From Paragonimus skrjabini miyazakii (lineage: Eukaryota; Platyhelminthes; Trematoda; Plagiorchiida; Troglotrematidae), in the NCBI GenBank assembly GCA_014338405.1, contig JTDE01021564.1:1-64000 (forward strand): 64,000 nucleotides of DNA, written 5' to 3'. Below are positions 22,755 to 34,106 of the stretch, piece after piece; within the stretch, counting starts at the first letter, position 1; each line of letters begins with the position of its first letter. The translations under genes were made by a program, and so were the position numbers. The notes beneath the pieces were generated by a model. It made no database searches. It was given only the letters and a program-made list of their open reading frames with translations, and was not told the origin of the DNA.

Positions 22755-22858
22755 ACTTCGAAGTAACCGAGAAAGTTACTATTAAAAATTCAAAAATAGA
22801 ACAGTTTACTTGTCTGTTACTATTTCCTAAAACGGTACACAAAATTAATCACTCTTAA
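22755..22858 (+). CDS. Candidate last exon
   Basis: After the acceptor TTTTTTTCCCAG the frame reads FEVTEKVTIKNSKIEQF and continues to a stop, 33 codons. Polar, lysine- and glutamate-rich start. No family recognised. Confidence 0.35.
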
Positions 22859-23025
22859 GCTCTACCGAGTCTTTTAGACAATTTTAATGCTTCACATTGA
22901 ACATATCTTTGGTAACACATGAAACAGTTCTTGTATTCCCATACCATGATGATATTTTTAAAAACTGGTGACTACTAGTTTAATAACGTACCTTTCTGAC
23001 CTCTATTCTTTCTTTGTTAAGACAG

Positions 23026-23107
23026 TATGTTACATGCGATCACAATACAAAAATAGTCCTGGTTGTAGGCTCACGATATGTCATAAATTTATTAAAAACG
23101 GTCAAAT
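23026..23107 (+). CDS. Internal exon candidate
   Basis: A long pyrimidine-rich acceptor (TTCTTTCTTTGTTAAGACAG) and a GTAAGC donor enclose 82 nt, reading YVTCDHNTKIVLVVGSRYV and ending in phase 1. It cannot follow the stop of the 22.8 kb frame directly, so the two may be alternative or belong to different transcripts. Confidence 0.4.
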
Positions 23108-23109
23108 GT

Positions 23110-25520
23110 AAGCATTACAAAATCTCTGGTTTAAGAGTTGACAACTCACGATTCTGGTACATCTTTCAAAATTACCTCTACTTGTATCAATAAGAAGAGT
23201 TTATATTAATAGTAGTAGGATGAGATCTGACTAAGTTTTCAAGGTATCACTTGTTGGTCGTTTGGTAACCATCCGTTTTTGACATATTCCTGAAGCAAAT
23301 ATGTTGCTCATTCTCAGCTTAGCACTCAAACTGGTATAATTCGAGTGATATTCTGCTGTTGAACAACACCTATAGTTTTATCTATAATGTCACCGATGGT
23401 TTTTGGTATCCTTTATCCCGGAGTCTCCTCTAAATTATATACATCTCTGGTATTAAACTAAAGCGAAACGCATGAAATATTACACGGACATTTTAGTATA
23501 TTAATCTGTTTGAAGGATATTTGTATAAGAATGTTTAGGATGTTATTGAAATATAGGATACTTTGTATATTAGAAATATTGTAAATTGTGGAACAGCGTA
23601 AATAATTACAATATTTTAAGACTGCCCCAATATCACTTCAAAAATGAAATAGAAAGCTTGCTTGATAAGACTTGTCTCCAAAAACCATCGATGAGATCCT
23701 GTGGATGACAAATATAGACCATTCCTCCGTTTATCCGATGAATGAACGACACTAAGATAACTTTCCACGAGGTACTCTCAAAGACTAGATAAAGATGTAT
23801 TGTCCCATAAACTCATATTACGACACAGAAGTGCCACAAAGTATGCGGATGAAAATTATTCTGGATAGTAACTTTAAATTTCATTGAACATCTAGTGAAC
23901 CTCAGATATTGCTACTTAACAGTAAGTACTGTACTCAAACGGTTGGTTTTATCCAAGACATTTCCAAATAACTGACTAACCGTCCTCAATTTGGTGCCTG
24001 GCAAAGGAACATTGTGAACCATGTGACATATCTGACTGCAGCTTTTGCATTCATAAAAATTTCCCACACTACCTCTTTCGAAATTTTGTGCAACACTTCA
24101 AGTTGGTCACCTTTAGAGCCCTCAGGATTTCACGTTTGTCACTGTATGGATTTAAATTCCTATCCAAGTCTTCTTAAGCAGACTATATTGACGGTTGCTC
24201 CGTTGTCACCGCATTGGACCCGAGCGAATTATATCGCCTGAATATACAGTCGCACTCATTTGTAAGTGACTTAATAGAAACTAAAGAAAATCACAATCAG
24301 AGTTGCCTCGTCATATCACTAAAGAATACATTAAGGCTACTGAGCTATGTTTTGTGATATAAATGAGTGATTCAAAAAATTTGGGTCACATAAACTAAAC
24401 GTCACACACAATGAGCTTATTAACATATTCATATAGAATTTTCAAACGGCCACCGATTAAGCAATAGATCTGCGCACTCAGGTTGTCGTGTCATAATTTT
24501 GTTGTAGCAAGTAATTTTAAAAGTCACTTAATTCTCTCTCGTACTCTGTGGTAATATTTTCTTTGGTACATTTGGCTTAAGAGTGAGCTTATTTAACACT
24601 CTGGGGCATCTATTAAAAAAAATTCCAATCTACTGTTATCGTTAAATGAACGGCAGTTATATTCTGAGTTCTGATATCAAGTGACATTTAGACAATAGTT
24701 CTAAACTTCATTAGAATTTGGACAATAAAACAATGCATACTTTGATTAGAAACGATGAGTTGTTTTTAATTCGAGACGCAAGGGACACTCAGTTATCCGT
24801 CTATAATATAAAGTAGTGTTCGACTAGGGGACAACGAAACGAGACAGAATTTCGTGTCAAGAGGAGACTGACTGTCTGATTTTGAATCTTTCTACTTAAT
24901 AGTAACGCAAACCTGTAAGTATACACAATTTATTTTTGAGCATTTCTCAAACTGTTAACTTCTCTGTATACTTGTCAACAAACACGCTACAGTATCACGA
25001 AAAGGCAAGAAAATCAATGAGCCTGAAAATGAATAATTCAATGATTCGTGAAAATATGGGCAGCAAAGTATAGACCTTAGTGCTTATTGTGAAGAGTTGG
25101 TCTCACTTTCAGCAGTCCAGATAAAATATTCGAAATACACAAATTGGAAGATAAACTTATTCCACATATCAAGACTTACGTTATGGGTAGCCACTTTCAC
25201 AATTTAGCGCTTCAGTATACTAAGTGGGCACATTATCAATGAGGAGCTGTGATAGATTGAAATTCACGTTCTACTACGCCTCACCCAAAGCAGTCACCAG
25301 TTCGAACTCCGAGGTGTACGACCTAGAGTCTTTGTATACCTAACCGATCAGTAGAACCCAAACATCTTCCAAGGAATAAGGATCACATACACAAGTTGGT
25401 CAATCTTAAGGCATAATTCTTGAAGAAGGTGATCATAGTCTTCTAATAGAGAAACAAAATCCTCTGCCAACTGGAAAAAGAAAGGGGTATGTTGTGCATT
25501 ACGGCATTTGAATCTAACAG
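23110..25520. other. AT-rich, conflicting weak exon signals
   Basis: Near 24.0-24.3 kb both strands are open for 45-75 codons, and a minus-strand acceptor at 24281 opens up to 30 codons. Another minus-strand acceptor near 24808 opens 25 codons. I could not choose between them. Confidence 0.3.
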
Positions 25521-25532
25521 TTAGCGCCTCTA

Positions 25533-25815
25533 GTGCTACTTGGCGTGACGTGTATACGCACACCAAAAGTGGAAGTATTGTCATTTTACGATCAATCAAC
25601 GCCTGTCGTGAGTGCATCCACTGAAACACACTCTCGCCATTCGAAGGTAATTTCAGTTTCAACTCTAGGTAAGGGGTCCAACCATATCAATAATCTTCTC
25701 CCCTGTGAGGTAAAAATGGTTACTGATCAGTCTAAAAAGCCATGTTTTACCCTATACCAAACGAAAGTATATCTGCCGCTGATTCGACTGACTTTCCTCA
25801 TAATTAAGATGTGAA
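25533..25815 (+). mobile_element. Possible Gypsy-type RNase H remnant
   Basis: One frame has motifs in the order of the RNase H region that follows a Gypsy reverse transcriptase: VEVLSFYDQSTPVV (like the VL.FYD...PV.. entry), then NHINNLLPCEVKMVTDQSKKP (like the YL.G....V.TDH.PL core). The middle of the domain is missing and the catalytic residues are not intact. The reverse transcriptase upstream is not recognisable. Assignment rests on recalled patterns. Confidence 0.35.
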
Positions 25816-26123
25816 CTACGAAATATTGTTTAAACTCCGTTGCACAGTTTTTGTAAAAACATTAAAGTCAAGTGTCAGACTGAGCTCTGAAACAATTGTT
25901 TTACACTGAGCACTTGTCGAAATACTGGTCCCTTTTTTCGTGTTTTTAAGGTTGCCTACAGTCCGCTTACCTTTGCCCAGACAATGACGCTTGGTTTTCT
26001 GAGGTGGCGCGTAATTATACTCGTAAGCTTGTGGAGATTTCTGGTAGTTCATCATACTAATGGCTGCATCTGGTGAGATGCCGAGTCGGTCAGTTCACAT
26101 CTTCATGGCATTACTTTGATAAA

Positions 26124-26176
26124 GTAAATGTCACATGATGTGTGAGTCACACGAGGACCGACCACGTGACATTTAC
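26124..26176. repeat. Hairpin with inner palindrome
   Basis: GTAAATGTCACATG (26124-26137) pairs with CACGTGACATTTAC (26163-26176), 13 of 14. Inside the loop is GTGTGAGTCACAC (26140-26152), a perfect palindrome around one base. Confidence 0.7.
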
Positions 26177-26395
26177 CATTCGGCTTTGAACACGGTCAGT
26201 AGGATAAGTAGTCAGGCATCACACTAAACTGCAAGTGCTACAGGGTACTAAAACATTCAACGAGATAATTCTGTCTAAAATCATGTTTTGAATTTTTTAA
26301 ATCTATTTTATTTCGCTCATTTATGCTTTCAAAAATATTATTTTTTTCATCTCAAGTAATAGATGTTTTAGTTGTAATGTTTTGAATGTCTGCTC

Positions 26396-26613
26396 ATGCC
26401 TACCCCCGACGAAGTTCAGCCGTTTTTATTAATGTATCCACACCATGGAAAATTATATATAAATGCTTTATCTAAAAAATCAACATGTTCTTCTTGTAAA
26501 CTTGTTTCACCAGAATGGAAACAATCATACAGTTTCAGATGTACTAGGTGTCCAACTGTTGAGGTTAAACCAGCTCGACTAAATAAATTTAGTATTTTGC
26601 TGAAGTTTTATCT
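26396..26613 (+). CDS. Zinc-ribbon exon, OB-fold protein candidate
   Basis: The frame contains a C-x2-C ... C-x2-C zinc ribbon (CSSCKLVSPEW, then FRCTRC) preceded by HHGKLYINALSKK and followed by LNKFSILLKFYL. This order, ribbon then a beta-rich strand, resembles the zinc ribbon embedded in the C-terminal OB fold of RPA70-like ssDNA-binding proteins (RPA1, MEIOB, SHLD2). A GTTAAT donor after 26613 would leave a G that could start an aspartate codon, as in that family. Met 26396 may be internal: the frame is open back to 26378. The acceptor is weak. Confidence 0.38.
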
Positions 26614-27026
26614 TGGTTAATCGTTACTTTCGTTCTCATTCACCATTATGATTGATAGCAGACCAAAGTAGACTTAATTTACCATCAGTGCTATTCACTG
26701 CTTGATGTGTGAAAGACAACAAAACCATTTTTTATTCTAGGAAAATTTTGATACAGGTTGTCAGATCAATATAACAAGGCCGAATTTCTTTCCCTGTTTG
26801 AAGTCAACAGACTGGGTGATAGCTCAACTGAGATTCGGACCTAGATAATCTTCAGGTGAGAAGACAGAAGTCAGTATTTACTAGAAGACTGGTTTGCAAC
26901 TATGCCATAGGGCCAGAGTAATTTATTAAGGTAAAGCTTTGTATTGGAAGGCCTAGGTGTTTCAAGAGGGAGTCATTATAGGAGGTCGCTAATGAAAACC
27001 ACTTTAAAAAATATAGATTTATAATG

Positions 27027-27634
27027 TTATAAATGGGAATCTTTCAAATAAGAAACACAAGTTATTTTTCCGATAAAATATTTTAACATATAAAATACGG
27101 AATTCTTAATTCCGTTATTCACTAAACACAACTGGCCATTTATGCTGTATTGATGCTTACCCTTAAACCAACAGTTCACTTCAATTTTAGTCTAAATCAG
27201 AATGTATAACATTAGGCATATATATCAGAAGTTATGTAGAACTAGAAAACCACCAAAAAAACGAACAACCTTCCAGATAGTAGAAATATTAAGAGTCCTT
27301 TTCAAACATTCATAATCTTTTCATTCTGACCCAGTTTTACTTTTCGGTTTACTCCACAAAATCTCTTTACTTGCATCTACGTTAAATATATTTTGTTTCA
27401 TAACTACCGTTTTGTATATATATATATGGGATTACATAATGTACACTTGTTGATGTACATGGTAATTTTCGACAGTTTAAAGATGATTTACTAACTTGAA
27501 CGTTTTCTTGTTGAACTTGTGGTGTATCCACTGAGTATGTTGATGCTATTTTGCGTACAATGAATATAGCCAACCGCAGTCTCCCGTCTAGATTAATTCT
27601 ATGGGTGGTTTCGTTTACCAGCTTGTGCAAAGCA
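27027..27634 (-). CDS. Three-exon C-terminal gene model
   Basis: Minus strand. Exon 1 (27496-27634, donor GTTAGT) reads ALHKLVNETTHRINLDGRL and LAIFIVRKIASTYSVDTPQV. Exon 2 (27161-27191, acceptor CATTCTGATTTAG, donor GTAAGC) is a 31-nt micro-exon reading TKIEVNCWFK. Exon 3 (27027-27121, acceptor GTTGTGTTTAG) reads NNGIKNSVFYMLKYFIG to a stop. All junction phases agree. The introns are 304 and 39 nt; the latter is near the minimum known for flatworms. The GTTAGT donor is unusual. No family recognised. Confidence 0.4.
27413..27427. repeat. TA dinucleotide repeat
   Basis: Seven TA units. Confidence 0.7.
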
Positions 27635-27984
27635 CTGTCTCACAAATGATTCTAGGAAGTTTTCTAAACGGCTGAGTTTGGCTCTTTAAATTGCGTTCAA
27701 AAGTGGTCTGACAAAATTTACACTTCTTACCGGCTCCTATGTGCGTTAACATTGAAAATTTATCAAAACGTTCTCTCCGGAACGCAGTCCTGGTTGCAGT
27801 TCTACTCGCGAGTCTTTGTTCATCATAACTCGGATTTGTACTCGCCTGTGCAAGCGTTACAATAAGTATGCTAGTCGGTAATGTACTTTGTTGGTTTAGT
27901 GGTTTCGGAGTTGATCACTTTTGATGGATCCGTTCTCATGGTTTTTCTAACTCATTTTAGTTTTATTTAGCACACGAATTTCAG

Positions 27985-28358
27985 GTTGGTAATGTACCAT
28001 TGTCAAATGTCCCTTCAACATCGGCTTTTGGAGATGGTATTCGGTTGTTTCGTTATAAATTTACTGAAGGATCGACGATTGTTTATATGTAGACGTTACC
28101 GATCTGGCAAGCGGACAAACGTTGCGGGACAAAATTCATGCAGCTCGATTTCTCTTGAAGTGTCCGCGAACAACAGCTTTTAGCAGTGAATGGACACCTT
28201 ATTCAGATTTGGAGTACGGTGCCCTCAAACTAGATGTGATAGTCATCTATGACAGTTTAAATTTCTTATGCTCCACGCGGTCACATTCTCGTTTGTTTAC
28301 ATTCCGGGCATCCGCTAACCAGTGTCAACATAACGATAGTACGTGTTTTCACTTGTGA
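27985..28358 (+). pseudogene. Frame-broken coding region or two exons
   Basis: After the acceptor CACACGAATTTCAG one frame reads VGNVPLSNVPSTSAFGDGI and RLFRYKFTEGSTIVYM, then stops at 28087-28089. Overlapping it by a few codons, another frame continues LYVDVTDLASGQTLRDKI, HAARFLLKCPRTTAF and SSEWTPYSDLEYGALKLDV to a stop at 28356-28358. The two halves read as one protein with a one-base break, so this may be a pseudogene, a sequence error or an unrecognised splice. No family recognised; a retroelement origin is possible. Confidence 0.33.
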
Positions 28359-28408
28359 AACGTACCGCTTGCATTTTTAAACTTCTGGAAGTACACATCC
28401 TGTGGAGT
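28353..28408 (-). CDS. 56-nt exon candidate
   Basis: The minus-strand acceptor is outstanding (CCAAACCCCTTCGTTTCTTAG) and a GTGAAA donor follows 56 nt later. The frame reads TPQDVYFQKFKNASGTFH; a second frame is also open. Confidence 0.38.
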
Positions 28409-28409
28409 C

Positions 28410-30610
28410 TAAGAAACGAAGGGGTTTGGAACGAAGGATATGTGATTCAGCTCTAGCTGTACCACAGAATACGTAGAAAGATTTAAGTCAACAGATCATC
28501 TAGTTTTGTATCGCTGAGTATGCGCAGCACAAAAGAACGAAATGGTCGAGGGGGAATTGGCTCCGCTAAAACTAGGAATAAAATAATCTGAATGCCTTTG
28601 AATGATTTTTTAAGCTCGAGTGGAATAAACAGACAGTCAAACGCCAGTTGTTCAACGGAAAACTAACGCAGAATCTTGAGGAAGATGCCATTTTGTGTTC
28701 ACTCAGAAAACTGGGGACAGTTCTTGTCGTGGATAGCTTAAAATACAATAAGCATTACGGATGGGCGGACCAGTAGTGTACAACTAAACAGGTGACTGCA
28801 ACCTTCACTGCTCAAAAGTACCTACAAGAACCTAACAACTAATTGCACCAGTGGTGAAAATTTGAGAAGGAACCCAGTGAATATAATAGACACCGGCTTG
28901 GTGGTGGTTCGTCGGCGTTATTGCATATTTTCGGTTCCAAGGGAAAATGCAAACCAACTTTCCTGGGAGGGAAAATGTACACGGTCTTAAGTAATCACAA
29001 TTTTTCAACTGTTGTTGCCATTGGAAGTTCTGACTCCGAGTGAATATGGGACGTTTCAAAGAGAAAGTTGTTCCACACACATTTACAAGTGCCAAAATGC
29101 GATTTGTGTATTTGAACCCTACTTCATTGATTTGTCCTGCACACAGTCTCGATTAAAGTCAAGCTGGGAACCTTTTGAGTCTTACCGGTTAGTCAAATGA
29201 ACGAGAAGGAAAGCACCGGTGTATCGATATTGAGGCTGATAAGTGACAATCATGAGACCTGGACTGAAATCTCACAATCGCACTTGCAATTTTGTTAATC
29301 AACTTGCATCGGCGAAACAAAATGTTTTACAGAAAATAGCAGCCGCAGTCACCTTTACAAGGCGTGAAAATAAAACAATGAGAAGACGCAATTCTTATGA
29401 TGTTATCCGGAGTAACATTCCCTACATTCTGGTCACACATGACTAATTTTAAACGAGTCAAAATTCCACGCAGCGGAAGTTATGGCTTAAGGTATTAAAC
29501 AGACGGACATAAAACCAAAAATAAACACTGTGGGAATTCTGACTATCAGGGTAGTCGCAACGTCAACACAAATTGTTTTTGAACACACAAAAGAAGGACT
29601 GTAACGTTTCGTAGCCAAAGCCTCAGCAGACTGAATTGTGCGTTTCCGGTTGTTCCAAAAAGTCACTAATAATACGTCAGTAACCTGGACTCTGTGTCCT
29701 GTGTGAATTACGTACCTTTCAACCGATGATGCTAGGTACCGTCTGTCGGCATCTATACAGGCGCCCGGCGTTTCTGACAAGGTTTACAGCCAACTGACAA
29801 CAGGCCCCTTAATGCAAACAGCTAGTTATTGGTTCGTCCTCCCTATGTAGCACATACTGCAGCTACAGGACGTACAGTGCTTGTAACCGGTATTAATGGT
29901 GGAGTTCTCGGTCGCAGTACTACACACAGTTTTGTACCCTTATGAGTCCAGCGTACAGTGGCTGTTAGACGCTTCTCAATGAATGCTGACCAGCTGTCCC
30001 CTAGAAATGGGAGCTCTAAATACACTGTCCACTTAGATACCGTCGTTACTTATAAGTATTTGTGCACACAACATCTCGTTTCCTATCTACGAGAAATAAG
30101 TGAGTTGTGAGGTCTGTATAACTACAAGATGCAGTGTGCCATTTCTACTGTTCTCGTTCAGCACGATTTTATTACAGCCCCAAAGGTCGAGCACTTGAAC
30201 GGGTTTGGATAGTACGAAATTTACTAATTAGAAGAAAACTGCAAATATGAAATATAAAACTATAATCAAACTATAATGTTAAATAATACAATAATGACTA
30301 TTATGATGAAAACGAAATTGTTTAATTCGTAATGCTTTTTATCAGCTCACCTTTAGGGCAGTACAATCTCAGACTTTACCTAGGTTTACCAATAACAATA
30401 GTTTTTCGAATTTCACAGAAGCAAATCATTCTCCGTTTTCGTTAACAGTGATCTGGTAGATATGAAATAACCTGTTGGTTACCATCAACTACAAGCCTTA
30501 ACTAAATTGACAATGATTTTATGATAAAAATTGGAGTACAGTTGTATGGGACGATAAAAAAATTTCATAAACGCGGTTTTTCATACAAAAAACCTTATCT
30601 TTGTTAGTTT
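28410..30610. other. No supported gene
   Basis: Frames at 28832-29095, 29243-29446, 29487-29780 and 29843-30025 have no splice or homology support. A minus-strand acceptor near 30238 opens 21 codons only. Confidence 0.4.
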
Positions 30611-30619
30611 TTTGTCTAG

Positions 30620-30644
30620 TTCTACTCACTGGCGACTACTTTGG
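30620..30644 (+). CDS. 25-nt micro-exon candidate
   Basis: Acceptor GTTAGTTTTTTGTCTAG and donor GTAAGA flank 25 nt; all three frames are open (for example FYSLATTL). Confidence 0.28.
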
Positions 30645-30659
30645 GTAAGACCTACACAA

Positions 30660-32390
30660 ATAATTTCCAAAAATGTAGGTCATGGACAAACACTTAAGTG
30701 TCGTGACACTATATCACCAATCTTATGAGTCTGGTTTGGCTAGAAGCAGTTGAGGTAACTGGTGTACAAATTGTGCACAGGACGGACGATCAAGTGAAGT
30801 AGAAATTTGGCTTTCCTTAACATTGTTGTCATTTCAAACCCCAGATAGGTTACTTCAACCCGATGAACCCCAAATAAGTTACAAATCGATAGTGAGGATA
30901 GAAAGACACACCTTGCAGCAGTTACTAGTACTAGGTGGTCACACATTTGCCCACGTATATCCAACTGGCAGGATACAGCTACCCAACATTGGAACGTTGG
31001 TGGTTATCCTCGAGTCAAACGTGCTGCCACTCACCTCATTATGAGAAAGAAATCCTCCTGGCTTACTTCCATTTTTAGTTCACTTCCTGGCCGTTACACC
31101 TAGCTTATTTTTCTTAGGCATAAAACCCGTAGTTCGTCACAGTGAGGACAATCGCAGCATACTCATAAATGAGAGTCTTTATCTGACGTGATAAGTCGTT
31201 TTCCGAAATATGTTGTTAAACAGAACAGAATAGCATGCTTCTGTCCAAAGTAGGTTTGTGTGTAATATGTTTAACGGACAGCCCTCAGAACACGCTGTTC
31301 AACGGTATGTCCAAAGACACATCACGGTCAACTCACTCTGTTCAAACTTGCCACCTCAACACCATCTCTGTAGCTTCCTGTTTTTTATACTTGTCTGGAG
31401 TATGTGAACGATGTTTGCATCCAAAGACACTTCGTGTTTTGTATTGCACACTACCTCCCCGATTATACCATCCACGAGGTTGGTTACTTTGCTCAAACAG
31501 TTCTTTTAACTACCGTTCGGAATTTAAGAGTTATATTTTATCTGTTCCAGATTCATTTTTGGTAAACTCCATGAAAATTGTCCTGGGACGCTTATAATTG
31601 ACGAACGTGAAAAACACCTTTTCCAGTTCACCAGAACGTGTCAGATAGTCTGTATCACTGTGTTCTTCTTTTCTTTGTAAGCTACCATCTAAACCTCATT
31701 AACTTTTCCGCAACTCTATCTTTCAGCATGTAGTTTGTTGTCAAGTCAACTGATATGTCACAGGTCGGAAAATTTAGCGTGTAGTTAAACAACCTTCTTA
31801 ACACGTGCGATACATGTGATAAAACAAAATCAATCGGGCGTAGTTATGACCACGATGAACAATCTGACTCACTGGACGACATCATGGGAAGTCTCAGACT
31901 CATGTAGCATTCCATCATTGTTGATGATGTCGATTACAAAAACTACTTCATATTCCCAATGAATCATATTGAAAATGAGGCTAGTAGTGTAACTTTGTCT
32001 TCGAACTGTCCATGCCATCAAAAACAATAATTGTGATTTCTCTCACTTTCTGTGGGTGAGTTGATATTCAGTCAATAGACGCAGCAGTTATACGCAATCT
32101 TTATTTGCAGCAAAACTTACACGCTCCAAAATATACTGTGTAGTACAGAAAAATTAGTGTGAAACAAAGAACTTATATCAATTAACTGTTAAATAACGTG
32201 CCTTTCAAATCTATATCTGTTTCTCTTTTTTGGCAAGGTAATTCTCCACATAAAATAGAAGCGAATCACTACAAGCTTAGATGTTCGCAAGTACAAGCAG
32301 AAAGGGATGTCTGGTCTTGCCGCAGATTGAAAATTTGGTGAACACGTTGTAGAGATGATGAACAAATCAAACATATCTGGTTAAAAAGTT
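30660..32390. other. No supported gene
   Basis: A 120-codon frame at 31235-31597 has nine or more cysteines but no splice sites, poly(A) signal or family match. Frames this long are expected by chance. Confidence 0.35.
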
Positions 32391-32400
32391 ATCCAAATCA

Positions 32401-33869
32401 CTAGAATGATTGAAAGTAACATAACCTATGGGAGATGTCAAAAGCAGTCTGCCTAAACTGTAAAATCGTTTGAACAAGTAATGAACAGTAATGAAGACTT
32501 TCGTTAAAAATCTACAGAATGATAATGAGTGAAGAGTAAAAAAAGGATTAATCATTTTAGGAGGTCATGAAACAAACAGATAAACGTCGAACATTAGACG
32601 AGACATCAATAGCATGGGGTGACCACGGTGACCACGGGTGATCACGAGAAATTGACACTCTGAAACATCTAACCAACTGTTGATAGTCAACTCAACAAAG
32701 TGTATTTGGTAAACATATCGTACAGTTTCTTGCCAGTAAAAAGAACAGAAACCCTATCTAATCTTATGACTGAGTTTGATATTAGTTCGTAGCTTTAACA
32801 AAATTCATCAATTTTGTTGGTCTACTTGACAGAAATGAGTGAATGAATTACAAAACGTGACAATATCAGCCTACTTATATAAATATATATGTGTATAGGG
32901 AAAAAATTCAACTTACCCAGAAATATTCCACGAATAACACCAAAGCAAATGAAATTGCAACTAAACCCACAGTTGCTCGGAGTTCTGAATAGTTGTTGCA
33001 GGCAACGTTTGAACACGACTAGCAGCCATCAAGTTCATAAGGCATATTACCCAAAAGTGTATTTTGTAATGCATCCTGTTTTTTTGTTTTTGTATAGTCT
33101 AACTAACCGCGTTGCATATCAGTTGTTCAAATTTCACATGGTAATCGGTGTTCAGATCGCTGTTTACTTGAAAACATACTTTTAAAAAGTCATTTCTTCA
33201 TTTTTCTAGGTTCTCCTGTGTTACATTCGAAGCTAAGGGAAAGTGATAATAACAAAATGCAGTCNNNNNNNNNNNNNNNNNNNNNNNNNNNNNNNNNNNN
33301 NNNNNNNNNNNNNNNNNNNNNNNNNNNNNNNNNNNNNNNNNNNNNNNNNNNNNNNNNNNNNNNNATTAAGTTGGTTTAAACGTTGGTTGTTTACGTGAAG
33401 TTGATGAAAGTGAAAAGTGTGAATAATAATCAGAATTTTGAAATAAAAAATAGTGTGCGAAACGTTACAGAAGATCGATGACCCTCGTTCACATCGTGTG
33501 TACGTTCGATTAACCTCGTTCACATCATGTGTACATGTGAGGTTGAAGAAGATGAAAAGGCATGAACAACAATGAAAATTATGAAGTAGAAAATAGTGTA
33601 TAAAACGCTACACTAGAGGATCACATATGCATCAATTGTATGGCTTACCAAAACTCCGCAAGATTGATGTACCTCTGGGACCATAAAAACATGGCGTGAC
33701 AAATAGATCCGTGTTACTCTCGTCATCAAAAGATTTACGGTGCAATGAAAACAATTTTTTCGAAAAGTTATAACTGGAATGTGCATAAAACAGAGTGTCC
33801 TCACAAGTTTAGACACACCAGTGTCATATAACAGTCTAGACGACACTACAGTAATCATTCTTGACCAAT
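32401..33869 (-). CDS. Three-exon gene across the scaffold gap
   Basis: Minus strand. Exon 1 (33649-33869) has a very good acceptor (CATCCTATTCCTTAG) and GTAAGC donor; its 73 codons include VVSSRLLYDTGVSKLVRTL, NCFHCTVNLLMTRVTRIYL and VFMVPEVHQSCGVL. Exon 2 (32917-33018), with a perfect GTAAGT donor, reads SCSNVACNNYSELR then a hydrophobic stretch ATVGLVAISFALVLFVEYFW. Exon 3 (32401-32511) follows CTCATTATCATTCTGTAG and reads IFNESLHYCSLLVQTILQF to a stop. All junctions are phase 0. The 100-N gap lies in the first intron and could hide exons. Exon 3 has another open frame of 47 codons. Possibly a membrane protein; no family recognised. Confidence 0.55.
32875..32897. repeat. TA-rich microsatellite
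   Basis: ATATAAATATATATGTGTAT run next to the donor of the 32917 exon. Confidence 0.6.
33265..33364. other. 100-N scaffold gap
   Basis: Exactly 100 N, the usual placeholder for a gap of unknown size. Confidence 0.99.
33389..33595. repeat. 141-nt tandem repeat beside the gap
   Basis: The unit starting ACGTGAAGTTGATGAAAG (33393) returns as ATGTGAGGTTGAAGAAG (33534), and AAAATAGTGTGCGAAACG returns as AAAATAGTGTATAAAACG. A 31-nt inner repeat (CCTCGTTCACATC at 33483 and 33514) lies between. The array runs into the gap, which probably hides more units. Confidence 0.7.
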
Positions 33870-34106
33870 CTAAGGAATAGGATGAACTAGTTCGATATCA
33901 ATGCTTGTCACTAAGTAGTGAATGATCCACCGGTTAGATTAAACATGATAGTTTCGACGGCCTTGGTTTTCGTCCGAATTCGACATTTGTCGACTGCATA
34001 TCTCACCAGGTGAATTAAGTGAGGCGCATCCATCACGTTGTTGAGATGACTGGACTGAACGAAGTGTAATAATATGGTGTTGCATGTTGATTTTTATAGT
34101 CTACAG

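Noticed and set aside
24002..24241. Both strands open: a 75-codon plus frame and a 47-codon minus frame (EVLHKISKEVVWEIF)
   Set aside because: Neither has decisive splice signals; mentioned under the 23.1-25.5 kb stretch only.
31235..31597. 120-codon cysteine-containing plus-strand frame
   Set aside because: No splice sites in frame, no poly(A) signal and no family match. Frames of this length are expected a few times by chance in 64 kb at this composition.
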